Of a DNA stretch of 64,000 bases, positions 1 through 10,079 are shown one piece after another. The position numbers and the translations under genes are program-made. Source of the DNA: Clitoria ternatea (taxonomy: Eukaryota; Streptophyta; Magnoliopsida; Fabales; Fabaceae); assembly GCA_037962975.1 (NCBI GenBank), contig CM075670.1, positions 148,246,501-148,310,500 on the forward strand, written 5' to 3'. Positions within the stretch are counted from its first letter, which is position 1; each line of letters starts with the position of its first letter. The notes beneath the pieces are model-generated. The model ran no database searches. It was not told the origin of the DNA and saw only the letters and a list, made by a program, of their open reading frames with translations.

Positions 1-277
1 TAGCACACTTCAAGAAAATTCACCGACCAGACGGTTACGACATTTTATTTTACTAAGTTTTAAAAGTGGCATTGTTTTTAAATTGTTATAAAGTTTTATA
101 AGAATTAATCAAATAAGTAAGTTGATTTTGAAAAGTGAATAATTTTACTTGAAAAAGTTTTATCAACAAGTGGCATGGTTTAGGCCTGAACAAATTTTTG
201 TAAGCTAAGGATGTGAAAAGGAAACAAAAGGAATTTTTGAAACATAATAAAATGGACATTAGAATTTAGAAAAATTT

Positions 278-314
278 GTGACCAATTTTAGTGACCAATT
301 TTAGTGACCAATTG
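278..314. repeat. 13-bp tandem repeat, about 2.9 copies
   Basis: The unit GTGACCAATTTTA is repeated head to tail inside the 5' LTR of element A. Looser versions of AGTGACC recur near 1027-1048, so the motif is mildly dispersed in this LTR. Confidence 0.7.
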
Positions 315-1117
315 AGGTAGAAATGTAAAAAAGACCTTAGGAACTTAATAAAGTAGAGCTAATTTGGAAAAAAGATTTCACTAAGGAATAAAAATTTTGG
401 GTTTAAGGGAAAATAGATAAAAAAGAATTTTAGAGTCCAACTTGGAATAAGTTATAGAGAAAGGGCCTTGATAAATTAATTAAGATAAGAGATAGGTGCT
501 TAAATGAAATAAATGGAATCTTTAGGAATCCAAATAAGGAAATAGGTGTTAGGAGTTAAAAAATTTATTAATCAATAAAACACATGAAAAGCAACTTAGG
601 AAATGTTTATATGGTACATGACCCAAATAATTAACTAAGCAGGAATAACTTTAGGACATGTTATATAAGAAATAAACACTTAAGTTTTAGAACATTAATC
701 ACTAATAAGGATAAACGATATGGAAAGAATTTTAGGATTTAGACTTTGGACTAAGTAATAAAAAGAAGTAGGATGATTTATAAATTAAATAACAACTTTT
801 GGTGACTAGGTAATATTTGACCAAGTACATGGTGAGGAGATTAAAGTAGTATCTGGATTCTTAGGCAATAAATCGACATCATAGAGAAAATAAATTTTAG
901 TTGATTAAAAGAATGTAATTAAGGAAGCAAATTAGTTAATAAAGGAAATAAATAAAAAGGTACAAAAAGATTAGTGGTCATGAATCTAGAAAGAACATCA
1001 CTAAATTGATAATTGTACATAAAGAATTAGTGACCCATTCAGTGACCAAGGGAATGAGATATTCCACTAATGGAGTTTATTCAGATTAGTAAAAGATAAT
1101 AAACAATAAGACCGCTT

Positions 1118-2497
1118 GATGATGACTTAAGAGTTCATAATTGGACATCAGGAAATTAAACTTAGTAATAAGAATATCATACATAATTAAATGAATAGAG
1201 ATATAAATGACTCAATAGTATAAGAAAATCCAATTGTTTCACAAGGCAACCTCACTAAATGTATGATTTAAAATGCTTAGTGGCGACCTAACGTGTAAGT
1301 CAGTATATCGAATTTAATACTGATAAGTATGTTGTTCATAAGAAGTCCATGAATAAGAATTAGGGACACATGTTGTTGTGTATGATGTGGTGCCACTAAA
1401 TGATTATTGATGTGATATGATAATGAATGTGTGAACTTAAGTGAAGTATCTCATAAGTATATTGTGTTTATAAATATTGTGTGATGCACAGATGACTGAA
1501 TAATAGGAGGTTTCGAATAAGACAAATGAATATGGAAAGTGGTACCGACAGAGGTTCTGAGATGATTAATTATGAAAGTGTAAGAGTTTGGATCCAAGAA
1601 TGATTAATAGGCGTTATAGCACCAGGGTACCGTGTGATTTCTAGAAATCATGGAATCCAATTTCATTCCTAAGTGTCTAAAAGAATCATTAAAAATTTCC
1701 AATGAAGAAAGGAAGGAACTAAACGATACTTGATAAAAGAAAAAGAACTTGACATTAGGAATGAAAGAGAGTCGTTGAGGGGACCCTGCCGACGACCAAT
1801 GAATGATAGATGAACCTTTGAGTCATGCATCATACATGGTGGATAAGGGTGGATGATTGAATAACTCCCCAGAGCATCTAGTGAAGGGTACACTAAAGAA
1901 CTCTGGCATCTCGATTCCTTGCTGGCGGTCTTGGAAGTATACCAGGGTAGACCTCGAATGGCTCAGATTCGTACTCGAGGCCAGACAGCCTGGTAAGTCT
2001 AGTATACTTTGACTCAGGGTGAGAGTTTCCATAGCCGTGTAGTGCCCATTCTGATGAGATGTGATTAGATTCATTGTTGATTGGACTATGAGTCCTTACC
2101 CCTTTTGCGAAAAATAGAATGAGGCGAGCTTCGGTCACTCTAGTGGACAGAAGGATAAGGTGGAATCTGGTAGATAATATGTTGTGAATGGTGGAGGTTC
2201 ATGCATCATGTTGAGTAATCATATTGATTAAGAAATAAAATTCATGCATTGCATCATTATACTGAGATTTTGATTACTTGTTGATTAATTGTGACTGTAC
2301 AAACTTTAGTGATTCTAAGGGACGAGTGGAAAGTGGGAATGGTCTGTCAGGACTAATAGTGGTGAGACAACTTAGACTTTATACTAGGAACCCTAAAGAC
2401 TTCCAGAAGGATTGATTATGATTGATTGGATGATATGGGGCTGGTGTTAGTGATGACACTTCTCGATTATTGTGGAGGAGGACGCTCACCCTTACAA
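1118..2497 (+). repeat. Long direct repeat, copy 1 (pairs with 5870-7252)
   Basis: This block aligns along its length with 5870-7252, with scattered substitutions and small indels. Both copies start at GATGATGACTT and end at CACCCTTACAA. It is the shared part of the two LTRs of element A. The sequence upstream of the block differs between copies, so one LTR has suffered a deletion or insertion there. Confidence 0.8.
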
Positions 2498-3253
2498 TCG
2501 TTTTTCAGACCCCAACCAGGCATACTTATCGAACAAGGAATACTCCATATAGAAGAGATGTCAACTGCACTAGGACCAATAGGAGTAGACCTTTAGAGAG
2601 AGCCGACTTTGGAGTTTGCACCTATGCAAGTGGACGATGATGATGAGAACAAGAATCTCTAGAAATTCCAGTTTGATGTGCCAATGTACCCAATAGTTGT
2701 GGACACGGTCGCTCTTCCAGCTATACTTTAGTTTTCTATAGGCAGAGCCTCTAGATGAGTATGAGCAGGAAGGACCAGTAGACATCCCCGTATAGTAGGG
2801 AGTACTGATGATGACATTGATTAAGAGGTATCTATGAGGCATCAGTGAGACTATCCTATGACTTCCTCTGTTGCATCTTTTGGAGTTACATGTAAGGGGA
2901 CACCGAGGGCTCTATGATCATATCTTCAGTGGCTCAACGTCTCCTAGTAGAGCCATAAGAGGTTTACAGCAGCCAGAGGTACGAGCCAGTTCAGCAAGTT
3001 AGCGATTCACTGTCTTCAAGAACGATTCTTGTTGGGTCGTCATGTCCTTCAGACCTGACACAGTTGGTAGCCATCTCAGATGCTCTAGAGTCGCCTAAGT
3101 CTGATGATGAGTCCATGAGAGGAGATGTTTGGCTACTAGGTTTAATTGTTTATGCTTCTATGTATTTTGTATAAGGTGCCTGTGTGCCCCTTTCTTATTT
3201 CAGTTGTATAGATTTGAAGAGAAGACTTTATGTATGTATGATATAGTCATATA

Positions 3254-3276
3254 AATATATATATATATATATATGT
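3254..3276. repeat. TA dinucleotide microsatellite
   Basis: A run of alternating T and A near the 3' end of the element A 5' LTR. This is a simple repeat with no further meaning seen. Confidence 0.85.
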
Positions 3277-3416
3277 ATATTATGCTTTTGGTTCCACCAT
3301 CTATTATCTTGTACAAAAAAAAGACTTCTATATTTTTCCAAAATTAGTAACCTCTCAGTTAACTAAGATAGTCTAGTGGAAGAGATTATCTTAGTTAACC
3401 GAGGGTGTTACATTGG

Positions 3417-3432
3417 TGGTATCAAAGCATGG
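3417..3432 (+). promoter_or_regulatory. Primer binding site, initiator tRNA-Met type (element A)
   Basis: TGGTATCAAAGCATGG lies four bases after the LTR end. Its first 12 bases resemble the usual plant initiator tRNA-Met complement TGGTATCAGAGC, with one change. It would prime minus-strand cDNA synthesis. Confidence 0.8.
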
Positions 3433-3636
3433 TTGATTTATCAGACTTGGGGTATAGCTCGCTATACCCTGGTGTACTCTAAAATTTGTTGCTTCATAGT
3501 CATTAGGACTTGTGTGATAGGAGCTACTTGATTAAGACTCAAGTAATTGAAGCATTAGATGAGAATGCCAAGGGTCGATGACCCAAGGTTGCCCTGGCTA
3601 TGATGAATGTAGTGAATTTCAGGGGTGAAATTCCTA

Positions 3637-3650
3637 AAAGGTGGGGAAAG
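3637..3650 (+). promoter_or_regulatory. Polypurine tract (element A)
   Basis: The purine run AAGGTGGGGAAAG lies directly before the 3' LTR start at 3651 and would prime plus-strand cDNA synthesis. A similar tract precedes the 3' LTR of element E on the other strand. Confidence 0.7.
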
Positions 3651-6600
3651 TATAACAGCCTTGATTTTTCAGAATAGGAACCCAGGCTCTCGGGACCTCC
3701 AAGAGTACCTTACTAAGTCTTTTAAGAGAGTTAAGGTCTCAGCCTGATCCCCAGATTGCTCTAAGTGTGAGAAAATGATACTCTAAGAGAACGTGAGTAG
3801 TGAACAACCTAGTTAGATAAGAGAAACGAGTGATAGATGATGTGTTTAGTGGAAATGTTTAGTTACATAGAAAGAGAATTTATTGACTTGGAAGTGATTT
3901 ATGTAAGGAGATAATCATGTTTGAGTTAACATTGAGACTGTTAATGAGATGAATATATATTCTTGTTATTGATGTTGGATTAATAAGATAATGATTAATG
4001 AATGATGTTTAATTTTAGTGAGTGATTCTTTTTAGTACAGGCAATTGTCTGTTAATTTTAGCAATAGCTGATTGAGAATATTTAGATTTATTTAAGTGTT
4101 AAGCTAAATTTTGAGGTCAGGTAATTATTAGAGCCTAAGATTTCATAAGACATTAATTAACCCTTTAATAGAGGTAATTAGTAGTTAATATCTTATTTTG
4201 ATATTAACCAATTAATGGATTCTATATTTAATAATTTTAATAAGATAAAATAATTAGATAATATTTATTTTAATGCCTAATAATGTTAATAATAAGTTTA
4301 AAATATAAAAGCTTATTTATAATGGGGTTTAGTTAAAAGATTAATTAGTTATTATTAATATTTAAATAATAAATATCGCTAGTTCCTTGGATTTGAATTG
4401 AGACCCAATCAGAGGTCAGACTCTGACAGCTCAACCCCAGACTAGTGATCCAGTAGGGAAACTAGTCCTGTTAGGATCCTTTCGTAAAGAATCAAGGGTG
4501 TCTGACTCTGCCTAACCGACCCAATTAGACCTTTAACGTCTCATACGTTTGATCGTGCATATACTTCAGGATATTCGATGGTAGCATGGTTAGTCTCTGG
4601 TGACTCGTTTGAGTGATTTAGGAACTTTTCCTGAAGATACAGAAGCCTGATTCGAACTCTATCATCCCTATTTTTCCATAAATTGTTTTCCTCAAAAATC
4701 AATTTAAAACTCGACCCGAATACCTTTAGTGTTTTGGACTCAACTTTTGCATATGATGTTGGAATCGAATAATTTTCATTTTAATCTCTTTGTTTTGAAA
4801 AGATCTTCAATCTTCATTTCTAGCTTTAAACATTGATTCCTATTCAGCCAATTCCAAAATCAAAGATTAAGTATGTTCACCTCAAACTTCCATTGTTTGG
4901 ACATTTTATCATGCGTATGGTTCAGTAAAAAATTCATAACTCTTTCGTATGACCTTCGATTCATGCAAACTTGGTGTAAAAATCTCCGTAGCAAAATTAT
5001 CTACATTTTTCATGTAAATCCTTCTAGATCAGTACAGTTTAATGAATCTTTACAACCCCTTAGTTGTTTTTTCACAATGTTGGTAGTCTTCGGTAAAATT
5101 CACATATCTCCCTTGTTCGGTGCTTGAATTGCTTTGTTCTTTTTGCTATGGTTCCATATCAAAGAGCTCTACAATGATCATGATAGTCATGAAACCAAAT
5201 TCTCAAAGAAGAATTAATGGTGAATTTATTTCCAAAGCCATAGCTGATCCGGGAGCTTCAAGAGCATCCTTTCGTAAATCAGGTATATCTCAGGTTACTG
5301 ATCTTGGATCATCGTAAATGATATATCAAATTAAAAAGAAAAAGTAGATCTACAACTTTAATGATGGGATTTTTTTATAATTCCTATCCCATGAATTATT
5401 GTATATTTGTTTTAAACGGCCTCCAAAATAGGAACTAGTTATTCATTGGGTATCCGATTTTTTGTACCCTAAATTATTTTTCCGGCATCGCCAACACAGG
5501 ACACTTGTCCTCTCCACCTTCTACATCACACCAACTAGTTTTTACATGGCAACCTCAGAATAACTCTTTCTCTTGCAAGGACCTAACAACTTGTTTAACA
5601 AGTTGCCATGTGTCATAACCACAACATGTTACAATGACATGGCTATCGTCATGCCATACATCTTATGCAATTGCTAACCTCTACCCCAAATTCATGTTCC
5701 TTTCTCACACTTTAGCATTACATAAAAATTCTTCTTTCCTCTTTAATCTTTCTCGTGGTGTCTCTAGAGCAAAAGGCCACCAAACCCACAAAATTCATTC
5801 ATCATCTCCTTCTCTTACACACTTGCTTCTTCTTCCTTCCTCTAAAATTCTAGCCACCACTACAACTTAGATGATGACTTAAGAGTTCATAATGGCACAT
5901 CAGGAAATTAAACTTAGTAATGAGAATATCATACATAATTAAATAAATAGAGATGTAAATAACTTAATAGTATAAGAAAATTCAACTGTTTTACAAGACA
6001 ACCTGACTAGATGTACGATTTAAAATGCTTAGTGGTGACCTAATGTGTAAGTCAGTATATCAAATTTAATACCAATAACTATATTATTCACATAAAGTCC
6101 ATGAATAAGAATTAGAGACACATGTTGCTATCTATGTTGTGGTGCCACTAAACGATTATTGATGTGATATGATGATGAATGTGTGAACTTAAGTGAAGTA
6201 TCTCATGAGTATATTGTGTTTCTAAATGTTGTGTGTGATGCATGGATAACTAAATAATAGGAGGTTCTGAATAAGACAATTGAATGTGGAAAGTGGTATG
6301 GGCAGGGGTTCCGAGATTATTAATTATGAAAGTGTAAGAGTTCAGATCCAAGAATGATTAATAGGCGTTGTAGCATCAGGGTACCTGTGATTTTCTGGAA
6401 ATTGTGGAATCCTATTTCATTCCTAAGTGTCGGAAAGAATCATTGAAAATTTCCAATGAAGAAAGGAAGGAACTAAATGATACTTAATAAAAAGAAAAAG
6501 AACTTAACATTAGGAATGAAAGGGAGTCATTGAGGGGACCCTGCCAAGGACCAATGAATGATAGATGAACCTCTGAGTCATGCATCATACATGGTGGATA

Positions 6601-7252
6601 AGAGTGGATGATTGAATATCTCCCTAAAGCATCTAGTGAATGGTATACTGAAGAACTTTAACGTCTTGATCCCCTGTTGGCGGTCTTGGGAGTATATCGG
6701 GGCAAACCTCCAATGGCTCAGTTTCGCACCCGAGGCTGGACAGCCTGGTAAGTCTAGTATACTTCGACTCAAGGCGAGAGTTTCTATGGCCATGTAGTGC
6801 CTGCTCTGATGAGATGTGATTGGATCCATTTTTGATTGGACTATGGGTCCTTACCCCTTTTGTGGAAAATAAAATAAGGTGATCTCTGGTCGCTCTAGTC
6901 GACATAAGGATAAGGTGGGATCTGGCGGATAATATGTTGTGACTGGTGAAGCTTCATGCATCATGTTGAGTAATAATACTAATTAAGAAACGAAATTCAT
7001 GTATTGCATTATTATATTGAGATTGTGATTCCTTGTTGATTAATTGTGACTGTACAAACTTTAGTGATTCAACGAGACGAGTAGAAAGTGGGAATGGTCC
7101 ATCAGGACCAATAGTGGTGAGACAACTTAGACTATATACTAGGAACCCCAAAGACATCTAGAAGGATTAATTATAATGGATTGGATTATATGGGGCGGGT
7201 GTTAGTGATGACACTTCTCGATTGTTGTAGAGGTGGAAGCTCACCCTTACAA
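3651..7252 (+). mobile_element. Element A: 3' LTR, truncated at its right end
   Basis: It begins TATAACAGCC, a one-base decay of the TGTAACA.. start expected from the ..TGTTACA end of the 5' LTR. It contains the 5870-7252 block shared with the 5' LTR. The counterpart of 5' LTR positions 2498-3412 is missing, and at 7252/7253 the sequence changes to element B. The stretch 5600-5868 is pyrimidine-rich and looks like an untranslated leader. The reading frames at 4873-5870 show no recognisable protein and I do not call them genes. Confidence 0.65.
5870..7252 (+). repeat. Long direct repeat, copy 2 (pairs with 1118-2497)
   Basis: This is the second copy of the LTR-internal block of element A. It stops abruptly at the junction with element B, whereas copy 1 continues for a further 915 bp to the LTR end. 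Confidence 0.8.
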
Positions 7253-7445
7253 CCACTCCAGTCCAAAGGCATAAATGCAATGGGAGACAACAAGGGACTA
7301 GGTTTGGACATTATTGAGGCATAATTGAGGATTAATGACTGAAAATCTAAGGATTAATGGAATCTGAGTCAAAGGCTTGACGCGCAGCGCCACACCCACG
7401 CGTAGTGTTAGGTCCAAACTTCTCCACTATAAATAGGGCCATTTA
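7253..7445 (+). mobile_element. Element B: 5' LTR, left fragment (interrupted by the CACTA element)
   Basis: This fragment belongs to the LTR of an Athila-like element that resumes at 17254. It carries a TATA box, and its core matches the TATA region of the element C LTR. Upstream lie two ACGCGTAG-type motifs spaced 18 bp apart at 7381 and 7399, as in element C. Compared with C, roughly 300 bp at the LTR's 5' end are missing, and no TG start or target duplication is visible at the junction with element A. Confidence 0.6.
7428..7435 (+). promoter_or_regulatory. TATA box of the element B 5' LTR
   Basis: TATAAATA in the context CCACTATAAATAGGGCC. The CACTA element is inserted 10 bp downstream, which should separate the promoter from B's transcribed region. 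Confidence 0.7.
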
Positions 7446-7985
7446 CACTAGTGGAAAAAATGGATATAACAACGGGGATATATTCACGGGTAGAAGAGGA
7501 TCAGTGATAAAAACATGCGCGGTGGCATTTTTGAAATTATAAGATGAACGTTTTAATCAGAGAAAACTATATATCCACGGTTAACATCATAACCTTGAAC
7601 GTACCCATCAATATATATTCACGGTTGAGGAGTCAACCGTGGATATATAGTACCTGATATATATATCGACGGTTTTAATCACAACCGTGAATATATATTG
7701 ATGGGTACGTTCACGGTTATGGTGTTAACCGTGGATATATATAGATGTCAATATTCATGGTTGTATCTCCAACCGTGGATATATAGTTCAGGTTTTAGGG
7801 TTTAATCACTGGGTACTCTATGTCCACGGTTGTTTCTATAACTGTGAATATAGATTTAATATTTATCCATGGTTGGTATCGTAACCGTGGATATATAGTT
7901 AACATTTATCCACGGTTGTTCGCTAAACCGTTAATATATGTTTAATATATTCACGGTTGTGAGGGGGAACCGTGAATATATATCC
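7446..7985. repeat. CACTA left terminal inverted repeat and subterminal repeat array
   Basis: After the CACTA terminus come about a dozen copies of a 15-bp motif (AACCGTGGATATATA or AACCGTGAATATATA and their reverse complements), many facing each other as hairpin pairs. In En/Spm-type elements such subterminal motifs are bound by the second (TnpA) protein; that role is known for the family and not shown here. Confidence 0.9.
7567..7744. repeat. Long inverted repeat in the CACTA left end (arms of about 62 bp)
   Basis: Positions 7567-7627 are the near-perfect reverse complement of 7682-7744, with a loop of about 54 bp that holds two further motif copies. Transcription through it would give a stable hairpin. 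Confidence 0.85.
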
Positions 7986-8151
7986 TTTTTGAAACTTCAA
8001 AAGCCGCGCCTTTCACTCTTTTTTTTAGTTTCTCCTTACTTTCGCTGGTTATCGTCTTCTTCCTCATCCTGCTCTTTGTTGGTCGTAGGCTTCTGGGTTC
8101 ACTTCCTTCTTGTTTCGCGTGCCCTTCTTCTTCTTCGTTCACCATTGTCAG
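7986..8151 (+). other. Probable non-coding leader exon of the CACTA transposase transcript
   Basis: A pyrimidine-rich stretch directly after the subterminal repeats ends in a strong 5' splice site, GTCAG|GTAAGT, at 8151/8152. A plausible acceptor, GTAAACAG, lies just before the TNP2 start codon at 10080. A leader exon spliced over about 1.9 kb would remove the antisense LBD fragment from the transposase mRNA. This is inference from splice-site context only. Confidence 0.45.
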
Positions 8152-8577
8152 GTAAGTGCTTCGTTTCCCTTCTTGTTTCGTTCACTTTTTAACCTCTGCT
8201 TCGTTGTTATGCTGTATAATCAATGGGTTTGCTTCGTTGTCTCTGTTTGTGTGTTTATTGTTGAAGCTAAACTCTCTGTTTGTGTGTTTATTGTTGACAT
8301 TGCTTCGTTGTCTCTGTGACATTTTCATTGTTGTGGAGACGAGAAATGGCTGACGAGAATTGATATCTTTTTCATTGTTGCTATTTTGACATTGTTGATA
8401 TTTTGACATTGCCTCTGAACTCTGTCTCTGTCTCTGCTGAAATGGCTGAGGAGAATTTTTTTGTTTGTGCACCAAAAAAATGAAATTTTGAATATAAAAA
8501 CAAGAAATAAAAAAAGTCATTTTTAATTGTAGTTCAACTAAACAATTTGAATGTAATAAAAATAAGTAAATGGATAC
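8152..8577. other. CACTA internal non-coding stretch next to the LBD fragment
   Basis: It contains imperfect repeats of TTCGTTGTCTCTGTTTGTGTG at 8170-8440. On the minus strand it follows the 5' splice site of the captured LBD exon and may include part of that gene's intron. Overlapping small frames on both strands show no known protein features. Confidence 0.4.
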
Positions 8578-9054
8578 CTGCATGATAATATGGTTGAGAG
8601 TGCTGCTGAAATGGGATGACAACTTCTGGCCTCATATTCTGAAAATCTTGTAAATAATTGGAACAATAGGCATTATAAATGTTAGAATCAATAATACCAC
8701 CATTCTTATTCCCATGAAGATGGTAATCCAATGCATTATCCACTTCAGCTTTATATTCTCCTTTGGTTCCATTGCAAGCAATCAATTCTTGTACAGACTT
8801 CAATCCTTGATGAGGCAATTGCATTAGTTGGTTTTGGCCTCTGAATCTCTTAAGTTCTTCCAACAATTTTTTGTACTCATTGTAAACTTTTGTGTACTCT
8901 CCATAAGGACCATTTATAGGATCCCTTTGCATACAACATGCTTCCCATATAAATGATTCCATAACCCTTCTTCGATCCTCCTCTTTAGCACTCTTCACCA
9001 ATTTGGTTATGTTGCTAACTCCAAAAACTTTGTGTTGCCAGAATAGAAAGCGTT
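8578..9054 (-). pseudogene. Captured LOB-domain (LBD/ASL) transcription factor gene fragment
   Basis: The minus-strand translation contains HKVFGVSNITKLVKSA, followed by EEDRRRVMESFIWEACCM and RDPINGPYGEY. This is the central GAS-block-like and following region of the LOB DNA-binding domain, normally VHKVFGASN.. and then a leucine-zipper-like segment. The zinc-binding CX2CX6CX3C part at the N-terminus is absent, and an in-frame stop lies just upstream of the conserved block. The exon ends at 8578 with a perfect donor, CAG|GTATCC, so genomic DNA rather than a processed mRNA was captured. It lies antisense between the CACTA leader and its transposase. The clade looks like LBD22/LBD27, but I am not sure of that. 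Confidence 0.75.
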
Positions 9055-10079
9055 ACGCCTCTTGATGCCCTGCGGGTCAAACCCCAATTTTCCCAACCAC
9101 GTTTTTAAAACCTCACTTTTCCAAACCCCGTTTCATATACCTTACTCTAACTTTTAACCAAACGGATCCTAACTCCATTCAGCAACTACGTTTTCCACCA
9201 TTTCTGTTTGGCTCCAGGAACCATGTTCACCAACCTCCATTCAGCATCCTCCAACGACGTTTCTGTGGCGGTGGTCCATAGCTCCATAAGCCGTAATCCA
9301 TAAAATAAAAGTTATAATCTAAAAATTCTCATAATCCATAATCCATCATCTAACACCATAGTTCTACTTGAAAATAATAGAATTAAAAATATCATATTAA
9401 TTACTAAATAAAAGTCTAAAGTTTGAACCTGCATTATAAACCAATATCATAATCCATAATCCATAATCCATACTCCAACACCATACTTCTACTTCAAAAT
9501 AACATAAATTAAAAACATCATACTATTTTAGGAAAAAAGTTAACTAAATTATTATCCATTTTATTTCTGTTATTGTTGGTTGCTCTTATATGTTATGTTT
9601 ATTGCTGTTGTATGTGTGTGGTTGTTAACTAGTATGAAAGTTGTTGTGCATATGAGTGAACCGTAGTTCCCCGTTTGAGATTCGACACAAATGGTCATTA
9701 AATCAATTAATATCATCGTTTGTGTTGAATCTTGAATTGTCCGTTTGGACAGTTTGGGATGAACAATTATTTTTTATACGTCATTGTTAGTATGTACAAG
9801 TTAGGAGTTATTTTAAAATTTGATAAAATTTTGGTAACTTGTATTTTGTGTTGTTCTCTGGGTGCATATTTGGTTGTGGTTGAATTTGATTTGACCACTC
9901 TCATTTTGTGTACTTAGAGACCAATGCGAAATGCTGCCGAAATTTCGTCGAATTTTAAAATAAGTCCTAACCTGTATATATGAATGACGTATAAAAATAA
10001 TTGTCATGCTGAATGGGTATAGGACCACCACCTTTGTATAAAAAGTGAGGTTGATCATAGCACCTTGTAAACAGTTGGT
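9055..10079. other. CACTA internal region without a gene
   Basis: No convincing coding sequence is seen. At 9290-9480 the short phrase ATAATCCAT is repeated several times. The right end, 10040-10079, is the 5' flank of the transposase ORF and holds a possible splice acceptor. Small ORFs at 9732-10058 show no known features. Confidence 0.6.

Larger units (their letters stand above)
1..3412 (+). mobile_element. Element A: 5' LTR (5'-truncated by window edge) of a long-LTR retrotransposon
   Basis: This AT-rich stretch has no convincing ORF. It ends in GGGTGTTACA at 3403-3412 and is followed two bases later by an initiator-Met-type primer binding site, which marks it as the right end of a 5' LTR in plus orientation. 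Positions 1118-2497 recur at 5870-7252, inside the matching 3' LTR. The promoter and polyadenylation parts of the LTR cannot be told apart by eye. The true start lies upstream of the window, so the LTR is at least 3.4 kb long. Small minus-strand reading frames near 1669-2138 recur in the 3' copy only because the LTR is duplicated, and I do not regard them as genes. Confidence 0.7.
3413..3650 (+). mobile_element. Element A: 238-bp non-coding interior between PBS and polypurine tract
   Basis: The whole interior of element A lies between the end of the 5' LTR and the start of the 3' LTR. It opens with a primer binding site and closes with a polypurine tract, AGGTGGGGAAAG. No ORF fits in it, so gag and pol must be supplied by another element. 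This is extremely small for an element whose LTRs exceed 3 kb. Confidence 0.7.

Noticed and set aside
1669..2138. Minus-strand ORFs repeated at 6578-6905 as a small gene family
   Set aside because: They fall in the duplicated LTR block of element A, overlap in several frames and are not equally open in both copies.
3417..3432. tRNA genes near the primer binding sites
   Set aside because: Only the tRNA 3'-end complements are present. No cloverleaf or internal promoter boxes follow.
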